The translations under genes and the position numbers were made by a program. Below are positions 26,299 through 34,388 of a DNA stretch of 64,000 bases, in pieces. The stretch is from assembly GCA_041576815.1 (NCBI GenBank), contig JBFGKE010000004.1:62001-126000 (forward strand). The letters run 5' to 3'. Under the pieces are notes generated by a model. The model had not been told where the DNA came from. It did no database searches and saw nothing but the letters and a program-made list of their open reading frames with translations. Origin of the DNA: SG8-38 sp041576815. Its GTDB lineage: Bacteria; Myxococcota_A; Polyangia; Polyangiales; Houyiibacteriaceae. Numbering within the stretch: position 1 is the stretch's first letter; every line of letters begins with the position of its first letter.

Positions 26299-28031
26299 GC
26301 GCTCCACGCATCACACGGGTCTCGGGCGCCATCGTCGAAGCGCAGCCGCTGGGGGGCGCCGCGCTCTACGAGCTCGTCCAAGTGGGCGAGCGCCGGCTTC
26401 TCGGGGAGGTGATTCGACTCGATGCCGACGTCGCGACCGTGCAGGTCTTCGAGGAGACTGCGGGACTCGGCCTCGACGAACCGGTCGAACGCACCGGCAG
26501 CTCCCTGATGACACGACTCGGACCCGGGCTCCTCGGCTCAATCCTCGACGGCGTTGGGCGGCCACTAGAGGGGTTGGCCGAGCGCTCTGGCGACTTCATG
26601 GCACCCGGGATGACGCTGCCCACGCTCGATCCGGAGGCGCGGTGGGCATTTTCGCCCACCGTTGAACCCGGTGCGACGGTTGTCGCAGGCGACGTGCTCG
26701 GAACCGTCGAAGAGCGACCCGGCATGTTGCATCCGATCCTCGTCCCGCCGGGTTTGCGCGGGCGGCTCAGCGACATCCGCGCCGGTACCTTCGACGTCTC
26801 GGAGCAAATCGCATCCCTGGAAGACGGCACATCGATTTCGCTCTCCCACCCGTGGCCGATACGCGAGCGCCGGCCGTTCGCTCGCCGGCTCCCGGGCGAC
26901 CGCCCGTTCATCACGGGGCAGCGGGTGTTCGATCTGCTATTTCCCGTGGTCGAGGGAGGCTCGGTCGCGGTTCCCGGAGGCTTTGGCACCGGAAAGACCG
27001 TCATCGAGCAGTCGCTTGCCAAATACGCCAAGGCGGACGTGATGGTCTACGTCGGCTGCGGCGAGCGCGGGAACGAAATGGCCGAGGTGTTGCACGACTT
27101 CGGCCGGCTCACCGATCCCATCACGGGGCGGCCGATCATGGACCGCACCGTCTTGGTCGTGAATACGTCCAACATGCCGGTCGCAGCACGCGACGCATCG
27201 GTGTACCTCGGCATGACGATTGCCGAGTACTACCGTGACCTGGGGTACCACGTCGCGATCCTCGCCGATTCCTTGTCACGCTGGGCTGAAGCGCTTCGCG
27301 AAATTGCGGCGCGTCTTCAGGAGATGCCGGGCGAAGAGGGGTACCCGACCTACCTCGCAAACCGAATGAGCCACCTCTACGAGCGGGCGGGCCGAGTCGA
27401 AACGGAGGGCACGTCCGCGCGCACCGGTGCGGTCACCTTCATCAGCGCGATCTCTCCGCCGGGCGGCGACTTTGCCGAGCCGGTCACCCAGGCATCGTTG
27501 CGAGTCGTCGGTGCGCTCTGGGCGCTCGATACGAGCCTCGCGCATCAGCGCCAATTCCCGGCTGTGGATTGGGACATCAGTTACAGCTTGTACGCCGATG
27601 GAACCGTCCCGTGGTTCGCTGAAGAGGCAGGGCCGGATTGGGCCGAGCTGAAGCTCGAAACCACTCGATTGCTTCAGCGCGATCGTGAGCTCCGGGAGAT
27701 TGCTGGCCTAGTCGGGGTCGATGCGCTCGAAGACGAAGATCGGCTCGTGCTCGAAGGCGCGCGCATCGCCCGGGAGTATTTGATCGGGCAAAACGCATTT
27801 CATCCTCACGACGCGTTCTCTACCGTGGCGAAGACATACCATCTGGTGAGGCTGCTATGGGCTTTCATGCGAGCAGGACGAACCGCGCTCGGCGCCGGCG
27901 CCGCGTTCGACACGCTGGACCTCCCCGGGGTCCGGACGGCGCTCGGCTCGGTGAAAACTGCGGCGCCCGAAGCGCTCGAGGCACGAGCTCTCGAAGCCGA
28001 GAGGACGATCTCGGCGGTGGAGGCGACATGA
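26295..28031 (+). CDS. V/A-type ATPase catalytic subunit A
   Basis: 578 residues, the usual length. Walker A is GGFGTGKT at 228-235, followed by DVMVYVGCGERGNEM with the catalytic Glu. The family-specific non-homologous bulge region (about 110-190) is present, and VTQASLRVVGALWALD and SRWAEALREI are conserved signatures. It hydrolyses or makes ATP in the A3B3 head. Its stop overlaps the B-subunit ATG. Confidence 0.96.
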   Translation: MSAPRITRVSGAIVEAQPLGGAALYELVQVGERRLLGEVIRLDADVATVQVFEETAGLGLDEPVERTGSSLMTRLGPGLLGSILDGVGRPLEGLAERSGDFMAPGMTLPTLDPEARWAFSPTVEPGATVVAGDVLGTVEERPGMLHPILVPPGLRGRLSDIRAGTFDVSEQIASLEDGTSISLSHPWPIRERRPFARRLPGDRPFITGQRVFDLLFPVVEGGSVAVPGGFGTGKTVIEQSLAKYAKADVMVYVGCGERGNEMAEVLHDFGRLTDPITGRPIMDRTVLVVNTSNMPVAARDASVYLGMTIAEYYRDLGYHVAILADSLSRWAEALREIAARLQEMPGEEGYPTYLANRMSHLYERAGRVETEGTSARTGAVTFISAISPPGGDFAEPVTQASLRVVGALWALDTSLAHQRQFPAVDWDISYSLYADGTVPWFAEEAGPDWAELKLETTRLLQRDRELREIAGLVGVDALEDEDRLVLEGARIAREYLIGQNAFHPHDAFSTVAKTYHLVRLLWAFMRAGRTALGAGAAFDTLDLPGVRTALGSVKTAAPEALEARALEAERTISAVEAT

Positions 28032-29434
28032 CGCGGTTGGCGCTCCCCGTGGCACGCACATACGCAGGCGCGGCATCTGCCGCTGGTCCTCTGCTCTTCG
28101 TGCACTCGACCCGGCGGGCCAAGCTCGGCGAGTGGGTTCGCATCGAAGGCGAAGGGCAGCAGAGCCGCCGTGGGCAGGTGATCGACGTCGGAACCGAGGT
28201 GACGGTGATTCAGGTGTTCGAGGATACGCTCGGGCTCAAGCCCGCCGATGCGTCGATCACGTTGACCGGGGAGACGGCGACGACGCTCGTCGGCAAGGAC
28301 TTACTCGGCCGCGCGTTGAGTGGCACGGGCGCACCTCTCGACGGGCTGCCGGCCGCGATCGGGGAAGCCCGTCATCGGATCTGGGGTGCACCGATGAATC
28401 CCGTTCGGAGGCAGCATCCATCGGATTTCATCGAAACGGGAGTCTCCGCAATCGACGGCATGAACACCTTGGTTCGCGGTCAGAAGCTTCCGATATTCTC
28501 GGCGCACGGCCTACCCGGCATCGAGCTGGCGGCAGACATCGTCGAGAATGCGCGCGCGGCCAAAGGGGAGCCCTTCGCGGTCGTCTTTGCAGCGATCGGA
28601 ATCACCGAGCGCGAAACCCAAGCTTTCGTTTCGAGGTTTCGAGAAAGCGAGGTGATGGAACGGACGGTGCTCTTCTTGAACCAGGCGAGCGATCCGACGA
28701 TCGAGCGGCTGCTGACACCACGTGTTGCACTGACGGCAGCCGAGCACCTGGCATTCAACCATGGAATTCACGTCTTGGTCGTGATGGCGGACATCACCCA
28801 CTACGCCGAGGCCTTGCGCGAGGTCTCCGCCGCGCGCGAAGAGATTCCCGGCCGGCGCGGCTACCCCGGCTACATGTACACGGACCTTGCAACGCTCTTC
28901 GAGCGCGCGGGGGTTCTCAAGGGAACCGCCGGATCAGTGACTCAGCTACCGGTCGTATCGCTCCCCGACGGCGACATGACGCATCCGATTCCAGACCTCA
29001 CCGGCTACATCACGGAGGGCCAAATCGTGCTCAGCCGAGAGCTCCACCAGCGAGGCGTCTATCCTCCGATCGACGTCCTTCCGTCGCTTTCGCGGCTGAT
29101 GAATGCCGGCATCGGCGAGGGTAAGACCGTGGCGGCGCACCGCGAGTGGGCCGACCAGCTTTACGCGGTGTACGCGCGCGGTCGAGAGGCCAAGCTCATG
29201 GCGGCCATCGTCGGAAGCGAAGGCCTCGCCCCGGGCGATCGGCGCGCGCTCGAATTCGTCGATCGCTTCGAAGGTGCGTTGATACACCAGGGCCGCGCAC
29301 GTCGTTCGATCGGTGACACGACGGCGATCGGCTGGACACTGCTCGACACACTCCCGCGCGACGAGCTGACGCGAATCTCCGATGCCACCTGGGCCGCGCG
29401 CGAGGCCGGACCGAAAGACGAGGTGCGGCCGTGA
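28028..29434 (+). CDS. V/A-type ATPase regulatory subunit B
   Basis: 468 residues from the ATG at 28028 (ATGA overlap with A); the much longer open frame upstream lies inside the A gene and is discarded. It is homologous to A but lacks the P-loop: the site reads LPIFSAHGLPG. Conserved pieces are NPVRRQHPSDFIETGVSAIDGMN-like text, VLVVMADITHYAEALREVSAAR and GRRGYPGYMYTDL. It forms the non-catalytic half of each nucleotide site. Confidence 0.96.
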   Translation: MTRLALPVARTYAGAASAAGPLLFVHSTRRAKLGEWVRIEGEGQQSRRGQVIDVGTEVTVIQVFEDTLGLKPADASITLTGETATTLVGKDLLGRALSGTGAPLDGLPAAIGEARHRIWGAPMNPVRRQHPSDFIETGVSAIDGMNTLVRGQKLPIFSAHGLPGIELAADIVENARAAKGEPFAVVFAAIGITERETQAFVSRFRESEVMERTVLFLNQASDPTIERLLTPRVALTAAEHLAFNHGIHVLVVMADITHYAEALREVSAAREEIPGRRGYPGYMYTDLATLFERAGVLKGTAGSVTQLPVVSLPDGDMTHPIPDLTGYITEGQIVLSRELHQRGVYPPIDVLPSLSRLMNAGIGEGKTVAAHREWADQLYAVYARGREAKLMAAIVGSEGLAPGDRRALEFVDRFEGALIHQGRARRSIGDTTAIGWTLLDTLPRDELTRISDATWAAREAGPKDEVRP

Positions 29435-30066
29435 GTGTCCGATCCGTGCCACCAACGCGCTCCGGGCTCGTGAGGGCGGCCGCGCAGCTGGAACGCGTTC
29501 AAAAGGGGCGCGAGCTTTTGAACCGAAAGCGGGAAGCGCTGATCGGCGAGCTCTTCAAAAGCGCTCGCCCGGCGTTGAGCGCTCGGCAAGAGGTCGAGGA
29601 ACGGGCGCGGGAAGCCTACCTCGCCCTCCTCCATGCGTTGGCGAATCGCGGGCAGGCGTCGCTACAGACCTACGCGTGGCCGGGGCGCGAGGTCACAGTG
29701 GAGCTCGACCACCATCAGGTCTGGGGGATCGCGGTGCCGTCAGTCGTGTCGCACACCCCGATTCAACGCACGCTGACCGCGCGCGAGACGGCTGCGCCAT
29801 CGGTAGGCCCAGCGGCGGCACAAACGGCAACGGAATTCGAACGGCTGATCGAGCTCGTGCTCGAGGCCCTTCCAAAAGAGCAGCTCGTCCGACGGCTCGG
29901 CGATGCGCTCGCCAAAGCGACCCGGCAAGTGAACACGCTGCAGCTTCGCGTCGAGCCCGCGTTGACCGCAGACCTGACGACGTTGAAGCGCATGCTCGAA
30001 GAGCGGGAGCGCGACGAGCGGTCGCGGCTCCGTCACGTGCTTCGGCGTCGGGCGAAAGCCCGCTAG
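29431..30066 (+). CDS. V/A-type ATPase central shaft subunit D
   Basis: 211 residues, GTG start overlapping the B stop. Two long antiparallel helices at the N- and C-termini frame a short middle segment. It opens with VPPTRSGLVRAAAQLERVQKG, the D-subunit signature, and ends with RERDERSRLRHVLRRRAKAR. It turns inside the A3B3 head. Last gene of the operon; it overlaps the end of the convergent metallohydrolase gene by 4 bases. Confidence 0.93.
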   Translation: MSVRSVPPTRSGLVRAAAQLERVQKGRELLNRKREALIGELFKSARPALSARQEVEERAREAYLALLHALANRGQASLQTYAWPGREVTVELDHHQVWGIAVPSVVSHTPIQRTLTARETAAPSVGPAAAQTATEFERLIELVLEALPKEQLVRRLGDALAKATRQVNTLQLRVEPALTADLTTLKRMLEERERDERSRLRHVLRRRAKAR

Positions 30067-31589
30067 AGGACGCATCGGCAACGGCGTCGCATCCACGGAC
30101 CGAGCGCCACGAGCGCGATCAGCGCTACCGTCTCGTAGTCGGTTGCATTGGCCACCCGGCAGCCACCACCGTTCGAGCTTTCCCCCGGGGCGTCCGAGGC
30201 CCTCAACCACACGTAGCTTCCCAACGTCGACGGCGAAGTGCCCGCCATGACCTGATGCCGGTAGCGATTCTCGCCCTCGGCGGGTGCGTCCACGGTGATT
30301 TCGTATGTGAACGGATCGGCATCGATCTCCACGCTTTCGAGCACGGTCCCGTTCTCGATCACCCGCAGCGTCTGTCCTACGCCGCCGGTCACCACGGCAG
30401 ACAGGACGGCTCGGTTTGCAAACACGGTGTCGCCCACTCGGTCTCCCGAAAGCTCGGTCTGCAGCATCGGATCGTCGGCACCGTTGATCTTGACGACCGT
30501 GCGCCCGGCCCGGACGCCGTCCATGATCGCGTCGACGCTCAGGTTCTCGGCGAACACCAACGTTCTTGGGGATCCCATGGGGCGCGAAACCGGCGTCACG
30601 TCGCGACCAGCTCGGTGATCGTCGCTCCCACCGATCGCCACCGCGTGCGAGCCGTCGCTGCACGCTTGCTCCCAGAACTCGACCGAGTCCCAAATGCCTC
30701 CCCACGCCTCGACGCCGTCCAAGGTCGTCGGGTCGACGTCGTACTCCCACATCCCGCCGATGAAGAGACTGAAGTCGGGGCCGCTCGGGTGCGTCGGGTA
30801 GAAGAGCGCGCCCTGCGCGTGATAGGCGTCGATCGCGCCCTGCGCCGTCATGCCGCGGACACCGGTTTTGTGGTCGACCCACTCGGTCGCGCCAATCGCG
30901 TTGGCGTGTCCCGAATACGTCGTCCACTCGACCCCCGGGACGATGAGAACGTTGGGATGGTTGGGCTGGATGCCGCCGTAGAGGGTGAGCCCGCTGTTGG
31001 TGTTGTGCTCGGAGAGCATGATGAAATCGAGCCCGACCTGCTCGGCGAACTCGAGGGTCTCCGTGATGCTCGCAGGTGAGTCTCCGCTTTCGCTCGAGTG
31101 GACGTGGAAGTCACCGGCATACCAACGCGCCTCTTCATCGAGCACACCTGGATCTTCGTAGGGCGTCCGTGGCTGTGGCGCGAGCGTGGCCTCGGTGCGA
31201 AGGAAGATCTCGATCCGATAGCGGGCTGGGATCTCCACGATGTCCGCCTTGCCGACTACGACCTCCCACGTGCCGGCCGGGATGGGCCCCGGGATGTAGC
31301 TCCGCGACGCCGCGTCGATGCCGACGACAGCCGGCTCGCTGTTGCCACCGCCCCAACCGCGAAAGCCGTTTGGGTCGTCGAGGCCCCAGTCGAGCACGTT
31401 GCCCTCGGTCAGGTTTTCGTGCCGCACCTCGATCTCCACGGTACCCGCGGGCACCTGGAACTCGATGAAGAAGTGGGTCTCGGGCCCCTCGGGGGCGGCG
31501 CCTTCGATGACGAGGGGCTCTTCCTGCGCGTGCGCGCCTGCAGCGAAGCCGAGCAGACAGAGCGCGAACCAAAAAACGGAAATCCGCAT
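30063..31589 (-). CDS. Secreted CehA/McbA-family PHP metallohydrolase with MYXO-CTERM-like tail
   Basis: 508 residues. Signal peptide (cleavage AHA-QEEP), an N-terminal beta domain, then a PHP domain from about residue 160 with metal ligands in GDFHVHSSES, LSEHNTNSG, PTHPSG and IGGSDDHRAG. CehA/McbA proteins include carbamate hydrolases and many untested phosphoesterase-like members. The C-terminus reads SSNGGGCRVANATDY, then a hydrophobic helix (TVALIALVALGPWM) and RRRCRC. This is the Cys + membrane helix + Arg layout of MYXO-CTERM surface sorting. It converges with the ATPase operon. Confidence 0.85.
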   Translation of the reverse strand: MRISVFWFALCLLGFAAGAHAQEEPLVIEGAAPEGPETHFFIEFQVPAGTVEIEVRHENLTEGNVLDWGLDDPNGFRGWGGGNSEPAVVGIDAASRSYIPGPIPAGTWEVVVGKADIVEIPARYRIEIFLRTEATLAPQPRTPYEDPGVLDEEARWYAGDFHVHSSESGDSPASITETLEFAEQVGLDFIMLSEHNTNSGLTLYGGIQPNHPNVLIVPGVEWTTYSGHANAIGATEWVDHKTGVRGMTAQGAIDAYHAQGALFYPTHPSGPDFSLFIGGMWEYDVDPTTLDGVEAWGGIWDSVEFWEQACSDGSHAVAIGGSDDHRAGRDVTPVSRPMGSPRTLVFAENLSVDAIMDGVRAGRTVVKINGADDPMLQTELSGDRVGDTVFANRAVLSAVVTGGVGQTLRVIENGTVLESVEIDADPFTYEITVDAPAEGENRYRHQVMAGTSPSTLGSYVWLRASDAPGESSNGGGCRVANATDYETVALIALVALGPWMRRRCRCVL

Positions 31590-31633
31590 CGGGGCTCATT
31601 GGACCGCACATCAGCGCGCGCATCAAGCCGACA

Positions 31634-31668
31634 CCCCGTAAAGTCGCCCCTTCGCGTCGCCCACGGGG
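31634..31668. repeat. Interspersed hairpin repeat, inverted diverged copy 2
   Basis: CCCCGTAAAGTCGCCCCTTC followed by GCGTCGCCCACGGGG. This reads as the reverse complement of copies 1 and 3 with a few changes. It is followed by GGCACTGACGCTG, again the CTGNCN motif. With copy 3 it brackets about 440 bases of decayed DNA. Confidence 0.55.
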
Positions 31669-31740
31669 TGGCACCGGCACTGACGCTGCTTTGTCCTCGC
31701 TTGTCCTTGGTTTGCGCGGGCACGGTTTTCGACCGCATGC

Positions 31741-31887
31741 GGGTCCGCCAAAAAGGTGCGCGCGGCGCTCCACGTCGCCAGCGACTGGGGCTACATCAAA
31801 CCACCGATGGCAAGTGACCTCGACAAGCGGCTCGACGAGGTGTGCGCCATCACGTGGTGTCTCGGCCGCCGGCCCTCACCCGTCTAG
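31741..31887 (+). pseudogene. C-terminal remnant of a four-helix-bundle (S23/Avd-like) protein gene
   Basis: The frame from 31741 to the TAG at 31887 reads GSAKKVRAALHVASDWGYIK, then continues with a DLDKRLDEVCAITWCLGR helix. This matches helices 3-4 of four-helix-bundle proteins of the 23S-rRNA-intervening-sequence/Avd superfamily (typical G-S-A-x-E-V-R-A-A-L-D-V-A pattern). No start codon or N-terminal half can be found upstream in frame; the preceding 70 bases read into the hairpin repeat. It looks like a truncated copy lying between inverted hairpins. Recognition is by pattern, so moderate confidence. Confidence 0.55.
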
Positions 31888-32037
31888 CCGCCATCACAAT
31901 TCGCCCTCCGCCGTCGATGTCGACGTCCGGAGGGGCGCGGAAAATCGCGATACGGGGCTGCGCCCCGGGGGAATGCGCCAGCCCGACCCCACACCCACGC
32001 GCAAAGGAGATCACGAGGACAAAGTCACGATACGGCA

Positions 32038-32104
32038 CTGACGCTGGCACTGTCGCTGACACTGTCGCTGACACTGGCACTGCCACTGACGCTGACGCTG
32101 ACAC
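32038..32104. repeat. CTGNCN hexanucleotide tandem array
   Basis: About 11 consecutive six-base units of the form CTGACG, CTGGCA, CTGTCG, CTGACA. A two-unit higher order (CTGTCG-CTGACA) is visible. It directly precedes hairpin copy 3. The units drift, so this is a diverged array and not a clean microsatellite; no open frame uses it. Confidence 0.8.
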
Positions 32105-32108
32105 CCGG

Positions 32109-32136
32109 CCCCGTGGCGACGAAGTCGCTTTACGGG
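32109..32136. repeat. Interspersed hairpin repeat, copy 3
   Basis: CCCCGTGGCGACGAAGTCGC followed by TTTACGGG, identical to copy 1 for 26 bases. GTGGCACTGCGAAATT follows, keeping the CACTG tail. The rest of 31590-32180 holds no convincing intact gene: only the hairpins, the decayed gene fragment, the hexamer array and, at 32160-32176, AAAAAGGTGCCTGACCC, which resembles one arm of a REP-type element. Confidence 0.7.
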
Positions 32137-32180
32137 TGGCACTGCGAAATTAACCCTTCCAAAAAGGTGCCTGACCCCTC

Positions 32181-32603
32181 TTATTTGTTGGGTTCGAGGA
32201 GGCCCTTGCCGGGGACGAAGTTGATCTCTAGCCGGATGCCGTCGGGGTCTTCGAATAGGATCGAATAGTAGCCCGGCGCCCAGATCGCCTCTTCGGGCCC
32301 GTGGACGATCGTTGCGCCGAGATCTTGGACGAAGTCGTAGGCCTCGTCGACGTCTTCGCGGCTTCTCGCACGGAAGCAGATGTGGTGGAGGCCGACCCGA
32401 TCTTGATCGAAGCGCTCCCCATGGTGCTCTTCGGGCGCCTCTCGAATCGCAAACCCGGTGCGGCCGCCGACGCAGTAGTACGTTCCGGGGATGTCCATGA
32501 CTTCCTTCAAACCGAGGAAGGGCAGAAGCCGGCGATAGAACTCCCGTGCGCGATCGAAATCGCCCACCGTCACGAAAGTGTGCGCAATGCCGTTGATCTC
32601 CAT
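32181..32603 (-). CDS. VOC-superfamily (glyoxalase/dioxygenase-fold) protein
   Basis: 140 residues, a single VOC module pair. It opens with MEINGIAHTFVTVGDFDRAR, has GLHHICFRARSREDV in the middle and ends YSILFEDPDGIRLEINF, giving the His/His/Glu metal ligands expected for a two-beta-alpha-beta-beta-beta fold. Members act as lactoylglutathione lyases, dioxygenases or epimerases; this one is not assignable. Divergent from the lipoprotein gene at 32767. Confidence 0.85.
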   Translation of the reverse strand: MEINGIAHTFVTVGDFDRAREFYRRLLPFLGLKEVMDIPGTYYCVGGRTGFAIREAPEEHHGERFDQDRVGLHHICFRARSREDVDEAYDFVQDLGATIVHGPEEAIWAPGYYSILFEDPDGIRLEINFVPGKGLLEPNK

Positions 32604-32766
32604 ACGATTCTCGAGCCTTTCCGCGTCCAGGACACGATGCTGCGCTCGCTCGGACAGAGCGTCAAATCGTAGCGCGCCTCACCGGGCCTTGCGGTCCGTC
32701 GCTACATCCACCTACTCACCCGCGTCGCCGCTTGAATTCGACTCGAACGCCGTCAGAATTGAGCGC

Positions 32767-33951
32767 GTGGGGCTAAGAATCGTTTTGGCTTGTGCGCTCC
32801 TCGTCAGCGCATGTGGAGAATCCTCGAACCCGTCGGCCGGCGCCGGCGGCACGGCAGGGAGCGGCGGCACCGGCGGTAGCGGCGGCGAGGCGGGTCGAGG
32901 TGGCACCCCGGGCGGCGTCGTGTCCGGTCTCGAGGTCACGCCGTACATCACCGGGCTCAATCGCCCGTGGGACATCGGTTGGCTGCCAAACGGGACGGCT
33001 GTCGTCACCGAACGGCCCGGCCGCATCAACGTCTACGTCGACGGCGTCAGCGAGCCTCCGTTCGTCATCGCGCCCACCGATCTCGTTGCAGCCAGTGAAG
33101 GCGGAATGTTGGGGCTCGAGATCGATCCCGACTTCGACACCAACGGGTACATCTACGTGTGCATGTGCTCGGACCTCGGCGGCTCCAACGACGTGCGCGT
33201 CGTGCGCTTCCAGCTCGCGACACCCAATGGAGACGCAGAGCTCGGCCGCACCGACATCGTCACCGGTATGCCCTACAGCTCGGGACGTCACAGTGGTTGC
33301 CGCCCGCGCTTCGGCCCGGACGGCTATCTCTGGGTCGGCACTGGGGACGCGGCCATCGGGAGCACCCCGCAGGACGACGCGTCGCTCGGCGGTAAGGTTC
33401 TCCGCATCGACCGAGAAGGCAACGCCGCGCCCGGGAACGACAATGGCGTCATCTTCTCCAAAGGCCATCGCAACATTCAAGGCATGGCGTTCCGGGGCTC
33501 GGATGACCTCGGCGTGTCCGCCGAGCACGGCCCGCGAATCGACGACGAGGTCAATCTGCTGGTTCCCGGCAATTTCGGATGGGATCCCCCGCTGCCCTAT
33601 GACGAATCGGTTCCGATGACCGATCTCGTCAAGTTCCCCGACGCGGTCGAAGCGATTTGGTCGAGCGGTTCGACGACGCTGGCGCTCTCGGGCGCCACAT
33701 TCATCGAGGGCAGCCAATGGGCGGACTGGGACGGCGTGCTGGCGGTCGCCACCCTGGCCACGGAGCATCTCCACATCTACGTCGTCGACGCGCAGGGCGA
33801 GGTCACCGACGACTTCCGCGTGATCGAAGGGGACGAAGGCCGGCTTCGCTCACCGCGACAAGGCCCGGACGGCGTGCTCTACATCACCACCGACGGCCGC
33901 AATGCCGCCGGCGAGGTGCTTCGCGTGACGCCGCTATTGTCGGCCCCGTAG
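32767..33951 (+). CDS. PQQ-dependent sugar dehydrogenase-like (GSDH/Hhip) lipoprotein
   Basis: 394 residues using the GTG at 32767, chosen because it opens a lipoprotein signal peptide (ALLVSA-C16). Longer in-frame starts run back through the divergent VOC gene. A GSGGTGGSGG linker follows the Cys. The domain has ITGLNRPWDIGWLPNGTAVV, VTERPGRI, GMLGLEIDPDFDTNGYIYV, GHRNIQGMAF and RQGPDGVLYITTDG, the soluble glucose dehydrogenase six-blade beta-propeller signatures. Whether it binds PQQ and oxidises sugars is not proven by sequence. It is tethered to a membrane, facing outside. Confidence 0.85.
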   Translation: MGLRIVLACALLVSACGESSNPSAGAGGTAGSGGTGGSGGEAGRGGTPGGVVSGLEVTPYITGLNRPWDIGWLPNGTAVVTERPGRINVYVDGVSEPPFVIAPTDLVAASEGGMLGLEIDPDFDTNGYIYVCMCSDLGGSNDVRVVRFQLATPNGDAELGRTDIVTGMPYSSGRHSGCRPRFGPDGYLWVGTGDAAIGSTPQDDASLGGKVLRIDREGNAAPGNDNGVIFSKGHRNIQGMAFRGSDDLGVSAEHGPRIDDEVNLLVPGNFGWDPPLPYDESVPMTDLVKFPDAVEAIWSSGSTTLALSGATFIEGSQWADWDGVLAVATLATEHLHIYVVDAQGEVTDDFRVIEGDEGRLRSPRQGPDGVLYITTDGRNAAGEVLRVTPLLSAP

Positions 33952-33957
33952 CCGGCC

Positions 33958-34341
33958 CTAGCTCTCGAGTAACCGGCCGACACGCCGGTACTTCCCCTCG
34001 AACATCTCGATCCACTCCTCGAGCTTGTCGACTTCGTCCGGGTCCAGCCCATCGAGCTCCCCGGTGAAGAGCTCCTCCTCGAACGCCATCTTCGCGAGCG
34101 CGCGCGTGCAGTCTTTTCCCGCGAACATCCCATAGGGACCGCCGGGCCCGTAGAAATCTCTGCCTCGCGTCACGTCGTACACGTAACCGCGAATCGCGAT
34201 CAACAGCGGCTTCGACGGGTCTGAGCCGTCGTAGACTGCAATCTCGGAAAGCGTGTAGTCACGTTCGTCCGCCTCGGGAAAAGGCGTAGGCGGCTCGGCC
34301 GTTCGGCCCAACCATCGCGCGACGAGCTTCACGAGACCCAT
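33958..34341 (-). CDS. Cytochrome b5-like heme-binding protein of the MAPR type
   Basis: 127 residues. Residues about 29-100 read YTLSEIAVYDGSDPSKPLLI, AIRGYVYDVTRGRDFYGPGG and PYGMFAGKDCTRALAKMAF. This is the membrane-associated progesterone receptor (MAPR/PGRMC) pattern, which binds heme through Tyr rather than the two His of true cytochrome b5. The N-terminal GLVKLVARWLG is amphipathic, with no full membrane helix. In eukaryotes MAPR proteins support P450 and sterol chemistry; a P450-type ferredoxin and an SCP2 protein are encoded about 1.8-2.1 kb away. It is 47 bases downstream of amt. Confidence 0.8.
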   Translation of the reverse strand: MGLVKLVARWLGRTAEPPTPFPEADERDYTLSEIAVYDGSDPSKPLLIAIRGYVYDVTRGRDFYGPGGPYGMFAGKDCTRALAKMAFEEELFTGELDGLDPDEVDKLEEWIEMFEGKYRRVGRLLES

Positions 34342-34388
34342 GGCCGAGGCCTACGACGATCGCAGGCCTCGAACAATCGGTCGGCCGC

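Noticed and set aside
29382..31079. Plus-strand open frame of 565 codons
   Set aside because: It begins inside ATPase subunit B and continues antisense to the PHP metallohydrolase; no domain.
32038..32104. CRISPR-like array
   Set aside because: Units are 6 bases with no spacers and no cas genes are present; it is a simple tandem repeat.
32160..32176. Third copy of the GGGGACAGTCCCC REP element
   Set aside because: AAAAAGGTGCCTGACCC differs in core sequence and has no second arm; it may belong to a related repeat class but cannot be called a copy.
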